Source: an uncultured Clostridia bacterium (GTDB lineage: Bacteria > Bacillota > Clostridia > Christensenellales > Borkfalkiaceae). Taken from it: a stretch of 11,316 bases of DNA. The position numbers and the translations under genes were made by a program. The stretch's first letter is position 1. Each line of letters opens with the position of its first letter. The stretch covers positions 1-11,316 of the forward strand of contig CAMWWA010000026.1 of the NCBI GenBank assembly GCA_947177825.1, written 5' to 3'. Shown here piece after piece: positions 5,500-11,316 of the stretch. The notes below the pieces were generated by a model. That model was given only the letters and a program-made list of their open reading frames with translations, was not told where the DNA came from and searched no databases.

Positions 5500-6387
5500 T
5501 TGGAAGTTGTACTCGACGCGTTAAAGGATACGCTTATCGTATTCCCGTTTATCTTAATAATATATATGCTCATCGAGCTTTTGGAAAACGGCACGACCGC
5601 CGCCAAGAGTCGCCGTGCGCTTCAAGGTCCGCTTGCGCCGCTTATAGGCAGTGCGACGGGGCTTGTTCCGCAGTGCGGTTTTTCGGTTATGGCTGCAAGA
5701 CTGTACGATTCGGGGCTCATCCGCACGGGCACGATTATGGCGGTGTTTCTTGCAACCAGCGACGAAGCGCTTATAATTCTGCTGGTCAACAGTCCGCTTA
5801 ACGCCCAGGCGGCACAGTCCATTCTTCCGCTCATTTTAATCAAGCTTTTAGTCGCAGTATCGGCAGGGTATTTAATCAATCTGATTATCCCCGACAGGCA
5901 CGCGGACGTTCAGCCGCTTTACGGCAACTCGGGCGAAATAACTTCCTACTCGTGCGGACACGACCACGCGGGCAAATCCTCCGTCAGACTGTATATCGTC
6001 GAACCGCTTCTGCACGCTTTAAAGGTTACGGCGTTTATACTGATAGTAAACCTGGTACTCGGCTTTATTATCGCGGAGGTGGGCGAGGATACCATTGCCA
6101 AGGGGCTGATAGGCGGCGCGTATATACAGCCGTTTATCACCGCGGCGGTGGGGCTTATTCCCAACTGCGCGTCGTCCACTGTCATAACCGAAACCTTCGT
6201 CAAGGGCGGCATAACCTTCGGCAGCTGCATTGCGGGCTTATGCACCAACGCCGGGCTGGGGCTTGTGGTGCTTTTAAAGAACACAAAAAAGATAAAAAGG
6301 AATATTCTTTTAGTAATTTCGCTGTACGCAATCGCGGTCATCGTCGGCATAGTAATCAACGTTATATACGCCGCGATAGGGCTGTAA
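5500..6387 (+). CDS. Putative manganese/heavy-metal exporter membrane protein (ArsP_2-like)
   Basis: The 295-residue product is a polytopic membrane protein resembling the 'putative manganese transporter / 10TM heavy-metal exporter' family, recognised from memory. It has two related halves. GLVPQCG (54-60) with SDEA in the next helix (87-90) is matched by GLIPNCA (218-224) with a comparable following helix. Between the halves is a hydrophilic loop with CGHDH (152-156), a plausible metal-binding patch. About eight hydrophobic segments are visible. The start is TTG at 5500, with AAGGTG 4 bases upstream; the next ATG (residue 23) would delete the first membrane segment. The same AAGGTG plus 4-base spacing occurs at the gene starting at 6806. 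The exported substrate is inferred only; arsenic, manganese or another metal are all possible. Confidence 0.78.
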   Translation: MEVVLDALKDTLIVFPFILIIYMLIELLENGTTAAKSRRALQGPLAPLIGSATGLVPQCGFSVMAARLYDSGLIRTGTIMAVFLATSDEALIILLVNSPLNAQAAQSILPLILIKLLVAVSAGYLINLIIPDRHADVQPLYGNSGEITSYSCGHDHAGKSSVRLYIVEPLLHALKVTAFILIVNLVLGFIIAEVGEDTIAKGLIGGAYIQPFITAAVGLIPNCASSTVITETFVKGGITFGSCIAGLCTNAGLGLVVLLKNTKKIKRNILLVISLYAIAVIVGIVINVIYAAIGL

Positions 6388-6428
6388 AAAAGTATACAAA
6401 ATTTACGCAAAATTCACTTGTAATTCGT

Positions 6429-6458
6429 TTGACTTTTTGCCGCGTGCTTTGGTATAAT
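6429..6458 (+). promoter_or_regulatory. Strong promoter of rpsU
   Basis: TTGACT (6429-6434) and a consensus TATAAT (6453-6458) lie 18 bases apart with an extended -10 TGG. This is the best promoter in the window, fitting a highly expressed ribosomal protein. The predicted leader is about 52 bases. Confidence 0.82.
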
Positions 6459-6516
6459 TTGTAAGCGTTTCGGTTTTACGCATAACAATCTTTGAACGAG
6501 AGGAGGTGAAAAAGCA

Positions 6517-6693
6517 ATGTCGACTATAAGAGTAGGCGAGAACGAGTCCGTAGAAAGCGCACTGAGAAGATTTAAGAGAAAGTGCTCACGCGACGGTATC
6601 ATCGGCGACCTCAGAAAGAAAGAATTCTATGAATCTCCTTCGGTAAAGAGGCGTAAGAAGAGCGAAGCCGCAAGAAAGAGAAATAAGAACTGA
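6517..6693 (+). CDS. rpsU: Small ribosomal subunit protein bS21
   Basis: The 58-residue, strongly basic protein is S21 of the 30S subunit, which sits near the 3' end of 16S rRNA and aids initiation. It has the family sequence: an N-terminal [19 protein letters not shown], then [25 protein letters not shown]. The length is normal for Bacillota. The ATG is fixed by a near-complete Shine-Dalgarno AGGAGGTGA (6501-6509), the strongest in the window. The gene stands alone between its own promoter and a terminator. The more usual clostridial neighbour yqeY (GatB/YqeY) is not next to it. Confidence 0.97.
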   Translation: MSTIRVGENESVESALRRFKRKCSRDGIIGDLRKKEFYESPSVKRRKKSEAARKRNKN

Positions 6694-6702
6694 AAAATTG
6701 AG

Positions 6703-6737
6703 ACTCTACCAAAGCTAAAACTTCGGTAGAGTTTTTT
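6703..6737 (+). terminator. Rho-independent terminator of rpsU
   Basis: ACTCTACC (6703-6710) pairs perfectly with GGTAGAGT (6725-6732), extended inward by AAG/CTT after one mismatch, and runs into TTTTTT (6732-6737). It starts 10 bases after the rpsU stop codon. Confidence 0.93.
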
Positions 6738-6805
6738 CATTGAAATATATGTCGCAAAAACGCGCTAAATGTAGACGGCGTGAATAAGTTGTTGTAAGGT
6801 GTAAA

Positions 6806-7183
6806 ATGGACGATATCAAGGCAATTGCAAAACAGGCGAAACGGCGGCTGGGCACCGACTTCTGGCGGCGGTGCAAGGAGGACGTGGATACCACCGCGCG
6901 CGAGGCGGAAAAGAACGGCAAGAACGCCGGCAAAGTAAAATCACACCTGTACGATAAAGTCAAAAGCGTTATCCGCGGCGAGGCGGAGGACGAATTCTAT
7001 TTAAAGGTCAAAAAGCTTCTGGACGAGTGCGGAGAAACCTCCGACGCCATAGGCAGGCTGACCGACAGGGAATATTTCAACACCCTGTCCTACGAGGAGC
7101 GACAGCGTTACACCATGGAGCTGTCATCCAAATACCTTGCGGCACTTGAAAAATACAGAAAAGAAAAAGAGAGCGCGTTATAG
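6806..7183 (+). CDS. Hypothetical small charged, helical protein
   Basis: The 125-residue product is not recognised. It is soluble, has no signal peptide or membrane segment, and is rich in Lys, Arg, Glu and Asp with a helix-like pattern throughout; the C-terminal third (YEERQRYTMELSSKYLAALE) looks coiled-coil or amphipathic. It has one Trp-containing N-terminal patch (DFWRRCKED) and two cysteines that do not form a known motif. The ATG at 6806 has AAGGTG 4 bases upstream. It follows the rpsU terminator, so it needs its own promoter, but none is convincing in 6738-6805. Its stop is 52 bases before the pcrA start, and the pcrA promoter lies in that gap. The frame is clean and codon use matches the neighbours, so it is probably a real gene. 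Confidence 0.72.
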   Translation: MDDIKAIAKQAKRRLGTDFWRRCKEDVDTTAREAEKNGKNAGKVKSHLYDKVKSVIRGEAEDEFYLKVKKLLDECGETSDAIGRLTDREYFNTLSYEERQRYTMELSSKYLAALEKYRKEKESAL

Positions 7184-7191
7184 TCAATTCC

Positions 7192-7220
7192 TTGATTATA
7201 CGCGCCCTTTGTGGTATAAT
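7192..7220 (+). promoter_or_regulatory. Promoter of pcrA, very short leader
   Basis: TTGATT (7192-7197) and consensus TATAAT (7215-7220) are 17 bases apart with an extended -10 TGG. The pcrA ATG is at 7236, so the leader should be only about 6-9 bases, too short for a Shine-Dalgarno site; none is visible. Confidence 0.75.
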
Positions 7221-7235
7221 ACAAATTGTACACTT

Positions 7236-9596
7236 ATGGACGAAATACTTGCAAAACTCAACGAAGAACAGCTTAAACCCGTGCTCGATACCGAGGGCGC
7301 GGTTTTAGTGCTTGCAGGCGCCGGAAGCGGCAAGACGAGGGTGCTTACCTCGCGCATAGCGCACATTTTGGATAAAAGATTGTGTTCGCACTGGGATATT
7401 CTTGCCATAACCTTTACCAACAAGGCGGCGCGCGAGATGAGTGATAGGCTGGAAAGCGTGCTCGGTAGCGTGGCAAGTATGTGGATTTGCACTATCCATT
7501 CTATGTGCTTGCGCATACTGCGCCGCTATGGCGAGGCGGCGGGCATACAGCCCAACTTTTCCATTTACAGCGAAACCGAGCGCGCCAACGTCATTAAAAA
7601 GATTTTCAAGGAACTGGATTACGACGAAAAAATTTTAAAGTCGGTCAAGTACCACATAGGCAACGCAAAGATGCTGGGGCTCGACCCCGACCTGTACGCG
7701 CAGAGGTATAAATACGAGGAAAATATAAAACCCGCCGTGGAGGTATACGAAAGGTACAACGCCCAGCTTAAAGCCAATAACGCTCTCGATTTTGACGATT
7801 TGCTGGTTGAAACGCTGCGGCTGCTGAGGGGGAACGCGGAGGTGCGCGATTACCTTTCGGACAAGTTCCGCTACATACACGTGGACGAGTTCCAGGACAC
7901 GAACTCGGTGCAGTACAACATTATAAAGCTGCTTGCATCAAAACACGGCAACCTGTTTGTCGTAGGTGACGACGACCAGTCGATATACGGCTGGCGCGGC
8001 GCGGAGATTGAAAATATTCTGCGGTTCGACAAGGACTATCCGCAGGCGAAGATATATAAATTACAGCGCAACTACCGCTCTACCAAGTCCATTTTAAACC
8101 TTGCGAACACGATAATCGCGCACAACGGCGCGCGCAAAGAAAAGATGCTATGGACGGACGCGGAGGAGGGCGTACAGCCCGAATACGTGCAGGCGGACGA
8201 GGAGAAGGACGAGGCGCTTTTTGCGGCAAAAACCATAAACGCCGCGGTATATGCGGGGGGCAAATACTCCGATTTCGCAATTTTAATGCGCATAAACGCC
8301 CTCACGCGCGCCTATGAGCAGGAGTTTGCAAAGTACGGCATACCCTATAAAGTTTTCGGCGGCTTCAAGTTCTTCGAGCGCAAGGAAATAAAGGACGTTC
8401 TCGCATATATGCGCCTCATTTCCAACCCGTTCGACGACGAGGCGTTCACGCGCATTATCAACGTGCCGCGCCGCGGCATAGGCGCAAAGACGTTGGAGGT
8501 TATGGCGCAGTACGCGCAGAGCGAGGGACTTTCGCTGTACGACGCGTGCATAGATGTGGAAAGACTTGCACTGCCCGCTTCGGCGAAGTCAAAGATAGGT
8601 GACTTTGCCAAGGTGCTTAAAAATCTTGTCGTTTCGGCGCAGAGCATGACTGTCGGCGACCTGGTGCGCGACATTATAATTTCAACCGATTTGAAGTCGG
8701 CTTACGACGACATCGCCGATGGCGACGCCAAGCTTGCCAACCTGGACGAGTTTATTGCGGCGGTGGACGACTACGTAAGGCTCAATCCCACGGCGACTCT
8801 AAACGACTATCTCAATCAGGTCACGCTGGCTTCGGATACCGACGATATGGACGACGGGGATTACGTCACGCTTGCAACCATACATTCGGTAAAGGGACTG
8901 GAATTCAACAACGTCATAATATGCGGACTGGAAGAGGGCATTATGCCCACCTCGCGCGCCAAGGACGACCCCGCGGCTATCGAGGAGGAAAGGCGGCTTA
9001 TGTACGTCGCCATCACGCGCGCAAGAAAGCTTTTATGGCTGACGCGCTCCAAGAGCCGCTATCTGTACGGGCACAGGGAGGCGACCATTCCTTCGCCCTT
9101 CGTGCGCGAGCTTAAAGGCAACTTCAAGGCGCAGGAGGACGAAAGCTACGCAAGGCGCCCGTCGTCCTACGGCGGATATTCGGGCGGCTACGGAGGCGGC
9201 TACGGTACGCGCAGCACCTATAATAATTACGGCTCGTACGGCTCGCGCAAGAGCTCGTACGGCGGCGACGGGTACGAGGGCGACTTCTGGGAAGGTACGT
9301 CCTCGCGCGGAAGGGGATTATACTCCGCGGACGACGGCTATTCGCCCGACCCCGTGCCTTCGTATTCGCAACCCAAAAAGTCGTTTTCGCCGGCTTCGTC
9401 GTTCGGCACCAATAAGCCTGCGGCGCAAAAGACGGGCGGCAAAAAGTATTACGTCGGCTGCAAAGTCAAACACCCCAAGTTCGGCACGGGCACGGTAATC
9501 GCGCTTAAAAACGGCGGTTCGGTGGTGGATATAGCGTTTGAAAATCAGGGCATAAAGGAGCTTTCGGCTTCCATAGCTCCGTTGGAAATTCTTTGA
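7236..9596 (+). CDS. pcrA: ATP-dependent 3'-5' DNA helicase PcrA (UvrD/Rep family)
   Basis: PcrA is the essential superfamily-1 helicase of Gram-positive bacteria, acting in repair, rolling-circle replication and removal of RNA polymerase or RecA from DNA. The 786-residue product has all motifs in order: Walker A AGAGSGKTR (27-35), TFTNKAAREM (59-68), HVDEFQDTN (215-223), GDDDQSIYGWRGAE (244-257), QRNYRS (277-282), TIHSVKGLEF (548-557) and VAITRAR (591-597). After the helicase core comes a Gly/Tyr/Ser-rich linker (about 637-730), then the C-terminal RNA-polymerase-binding-type tail (735-786, with VGCKVKHPKFGTGTV). The ATG at 7236 follows a good promoter; the upstream in-frame TTG at 7137 overlaps the previous gene and is not family sequence. 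ligA lies 69 bases downstream, the common Bacillota order, with no terminator visible between them. Confidence 0.96.
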   Translation: MDEILAKLNEEQLKPVLDTEGAVLVLAGAGSGKTRVLTSRIAHILDKRLCSHWDILAITFTNKAAREMSDRLESVLGSVASMWICTIHSMCLRILRRYGEAAGIQPNFSIYSETERANVIKKIFKELDYDEKILKSVKYHIGNAKMLGLDPDLYAQRYKYEENIKPAVEVYERYNAQLKANNALDFDDLLVETLRLLRGNAEVRDYLSDKFRYIHVDEFQDTNSVQYNIIKLLASKHGNLFVVGDDDQSIYGWRGAEIENILRFDKDYPQAKIYKLQRNYRSTKSILNLANTIIAHNGARKEKMLWTDAEEGVQPEYVQADEEKDEALFAAKTINAAVYAGGKYSDFAILMRINALTRAYEQEFAKYGIPYKVFGGFKFFERKEIKDVLAYMRLISNPFDDEAFTRIINVPRRGIGAKTLEVMAQYAQSEGLSLYDACIDVERLALPASAKSKIGDFAKVLKNLVVSAQSMTVGDLVRDIIISTDLKSAYDDIADGDAKLANLDEFIAAVDDYVRLNPTATLNDYLNQVTLASDTDDMDDGDYVTLATIHSVKGLEFNNVIICGLEEGIMPTSRAKDDPAAIEEERRLMYVAITRARKLLWLTRSKSRYLYGHREATIPSPFVRELKGNFKAQEDESYARRPSSYGGYSGGYGGGYGTRSTYNNYGSYGSRKSSYGGDGYEGDFWEGTSSRGRGLYSADDGYSPDPVPSYSQPKKSFSPASSFGTNKPAAQKTGGKKYYVGCKVKHPKFGTGTVIALKNGGSVVDIAFENQGIKELSASIAPLEIL
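9156..9326 (+). repeat. Gly/Tyr/Ser-rich low-complexity coding segment in pcrA
   Basis: Residues 641-697 of PcrA consist largely of [G/S]Y[G/S]-type units (SSYGGYSGGYGGGYG, then NNYGSYGSRKSSYGG) and end with an RGRG. The DNA is correspondingly repetitive (tacggc/ggctac units). It links the helicase core to the C-terminal tail domain. Confidence 0.85.
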
Positions 9597-9629
9597 TTAT
9601 AAGCGGTGCAATACTGTGTCGCGTTCCTT

Positions 9630-9659
9630 TTGGTTTGGGTATTTACACAATAATAGGAT
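9630..9659 (+). promoter_or_regulatory. Possible ligA promoter overlapping a weak ribosome binding site
   Basis: TTGGTT (9630-9635) and TAGGAT (9654-9659) are 18 bases apart, and the -10 would end 6 bases before the ligA ATG, as for queH. The same bases contain AGGA (9655-9658), which could instead be a Shine-Dalgarno site 7 bases upstream if transcription comes from pcrA. The sequence alone does not decide. Confidence 0.3.
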
Positions 9660-9665
9660 AACGTT

Positions 9666-11316
9666 ATGAAGGAAAGAGTAAGATATCTAATCGATACTTT
9701 AAATAAGTGGGCGTACGAATATTACGTTCTGGATAATCCGTCGGTTGAGGACAGGGAGTACGACAGACTGTACGACGAGCTTAGGACAATCGAAGAGCAG
9801 ACGGGGGTGGTCGAGTTCGACAGCCCCACCAAGCGCGTCGGCGGCGAGCCCATTGAAAAATTCGAAAAGCACGCGCATATTCACAGGCTGTACAGTCTGG
9901 ATAAATCGGTAACCTACGACCAGCTTTCGGCGTTCTTCACGCGCATTAAAAAAGCTGTTGAGCGCCCTATATTCACCGTCGAATACAAATTTGACGGGCT
10001 TACTATGTGCTTAACCTACGACGGCGGCAAGTTCGTGCGCGCCACCACCAGGGGCAACGGCGTGGAAGGCGAGGACGTGACGGCGCAGTGCCTGACCATA
10101 AAAAGCTTCCCTTTGACCATAGACTATAAAGGGCTTTTGGAAGTGCAGGGCGAGGCGGTTATAAGGCTGTCCGTGCTGGAAGAATACAACAGGACGGCAA
10201 AGGAACAGCTTAAAAACGCGCGCAACGCCGCGGCTGGGGCGATACGGAATTTGGACCCCAAAGTGACGGCGGAGCGCAAGCCCGAAATACTTTTTTACAA
10301 CGTCAACTACATGTCGGACGGGGAATTGCCCACCCAGCAGGAGCACTTCGAGTTTTTAAAGCGCAACGGCTTTAAGGTCTTTCCCTTTTTGCGCGTTTGC
10401 GGTTCGGAAGAGGAGGTCATTTCCGCGGTCGAGGAAATCGAAGTTGGGCGCAAGAGTCTGGACGTTCTGACTGACGGCGCGGTAATAAAACTCAACGACG
10501 CAACCGTGCGCGAAAGCATAGGCTACACGGACAAATTTCCGCGCTGGGCAATGGCGTTCAAGTTCGAGGCGGAGGAGGCTGAGACGGTTGTCAACAACGT
10601 GCGCTGGCAGGTGGGCAGAACGGGCAAGCTTACGCCGCTTGCCGAAGTCGAGCCCGTTGATTTGGGCGGCGTTACCGTCAGAAAGGCAACGCTGAACAAC
10701 CTCGGCGACATAAAGAAAAAGGGCGTCAGGATAAACAGCCGCGTGCTTATCCGCCGCTCCAACGAAGTCATTCCCGAAATTCTGGGCTGTATCGGGCATA
10801 CCGACAAAAGCGAGGAAGTTCAAAAGCCCGACAAATGCCCTTTCTGCGGAGAAGAGCTTTCGGAAATCGGCGCAAATATTTTCTGCACCAACAGGCTGTG
10901 CAAGCCGCGCGTCGTCGCAACGCTGGCGCACTTTGCAAGCAAGGACGCTATGGATATCGACGGATTTTCGGAGGCGACCGCAACGCTTATGTTCGACACT
11001 CTGGACGTAATTAAGCCTTCGCAGCTCTATTCGCTTACCGCCGAAGATATAGGAAAACTCGAAGGGTTTAAGGATAAAAAGATAAGCAATTTGCTTGCCG
11101 CAATAGACAAGAGCAGGACGGTAAACGCCGACGCGTTCGTCTTTGCACTGGGCGTGGACGGCGTGGGTAAGGTTGCTTCCAAAGCGCTCGTCGAAAGGTT
11201 CGGCGGCGTCGATGGTTTGCGGTCGGCAACCGAGGAAGAACTTATCGGTATGAGGGATATAGGCGCCATCACCGCGCGCAATATAGTCAACTGGTTTGCC
11301 GACACGGACAATGCGG
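9666..11316 (+). CDS. ligA: NAD-dependent DNA ligase LigA, 3' end outside the window
   Basis: LigA seals nicks in duplex DNA using NAD+ and is essential for replication and repair. The first 550 codons are present; the family is about 670 residues, so the last HhH units and the BRCT domain lie beyond the edge. The Ia domain has YEYYVLDNPSVEDREYD (17-33). The adenylation lysine is in EYKFDG (K108), followed by RGNGVEGEDVT, NARNAAAGAIRNLDP and the DGAVIKLND strand. The OB fold has VGRTGKLTPLAEVEPV and ATLNN. The zinc site is C391, C394, C407 and C412. Helix-hairpin-helix repeats start near 450 (IGKLEGF, GVDGVGKVAS, MRDIGAITA). The AMP-site motif reads LYSLDK rather than PMLSL, a variation I believe is common in clostridial ligases. 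The ATG at 9666 is preceded by AGGATA. Confidence 0.95.
   Translation, partial: MKERVRYLIDTLNKWAYEYYVLDNPSVEDREYDRLYDELRTIEEQTGVVEFDSPTKRVGGEPIEKFEKHAHIHRLYSLDKSVTYDQLSAFFTRIKKAVERPIFTVEYKFDGLTMCLTYDGGKFVRATTRGNGVEGEDVTAQCLTIKSFPLTIDYKGLLEVQGEAVIRLSVLEEYNRTAKEQLKNARNAAAGAIRNLDPKVTAERKPEILFYNVNYMSDGELPTQQEHFEFLKRNGFKVFPFLRVCGSEEEVISAVEEIEVGRKSLDVLTDGAVIKLNDATVRESIGYTDKFPRWAMAFKFEAEEAETVVNNVRWQVGRTGKLTPLAEVEPVDLGGVTVRKATLNNLGDIKKKGVRINSRVLIRRSNEVIPEILGCIGHTDKSEEVQKPDKCPFCGEELSEIGANIFCTNRLCKPRVVATLAHFASKDAMDIDGFSEATATLMFDTLDVIKPSQLYSLTAEDIGKLEGFKDKKISNLLAAIDKSRTVNADAFVFALGVDGVGKVASKALVERFGGVDGLRSATEEELIGMRDIGAITARNIVNWFADTDNA

Noticed and set aside
9156..9326. Tandem repeat or CRISPR-like array in the repetitive GGC/TAC segment.
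   Set aside because: Repeats are short, irregular and in frame with pcrA, explained by the Gly/Tyr-rich protein linker.
10356..10931. Minus-strand 191-codon open frame opposite ligA.
   Set aside because: Antisense shadow; ligA reads through with all ligase motifs.

Overview
The window is an ordinary-looking chromosomal segment of a Gram-positive bacterium, most likely a clostridial member of the Bacillota. The evidence is a PcrA helicase with the Bacillota-type C-terminal tail domain followed by ligA, ribosomal protein S21 (rpsU), a YkuE-type phosphoesterase, QueH, strong AGGAGG-type ribosome binding sites at some genes, and TTG starts at others. Base composition is roughly 50% GC. No phage, transposon, CRISPR or tRNA/rRNA gene is visible. 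The assignment to Clostridia is inference from gene content.

Layout, left to right: (1) bases 1-74 look like degraded sequencing-adapter read-through rather than genome, then a GC-rich hairpin. (2) A minus-strand gene for a three-segment membrane protein of unknown function. (3) A divergent plus-strand pair, trmB (tRNA m7G46 methyltransferase) abutting a membrane-anchored YkuE-like metallophosphoesterase, closed by a strong bidirectional terminator. (4) Convergent to it, on the minus strand, queH (epoxyqueuosine reductase) followed by a divergent ornithine-transcarbamoylase-like gene. (5) Divergent from queH, a MalK/UgpC-like ABC ATPase whose catalytic motifs are largely eroded, then a heavy-metal/manganese-exporter-like membrane protein (ArsP_2-like). 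(6) rpsU as a compact monocistronic unit with its own promoter and terminator, a small charged protein of unknown function, then pcrA and the start of ligA, which runs off the right edge.

Functional themes are housekeeping: tRNA modification (trmB, queH), translation (rpsU), and DNA repair/replication (pcrA, ligA). The points most worth a second look are two enzyme-like genes that keep their fold but have lost family-defining catalytic residues. One is the ABC ATPase, with signature motif, catalytic Glu, D-loop Asp and H-loop His all replaced. The other is the transcarbamoylase, which lacks the carbamoyl-phosphate-contacting His, the SMG loop and the HCLP cysteine. Several genes (trmB, queH, pcrA, possibly ligA) have a good sigma-A promoter whose -10 box lies only 6-15 bases before the start codon, so their mRNAs are predicted to be leaderless or nearly so. 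Others (rpsU, the ABC gene, the membrane protein gene) have classic Shine-Dalgarno leaders. PcrA carries an unusual Gly/Tyr/Ser-rich linker. I see no convincing novel multi-gene system.
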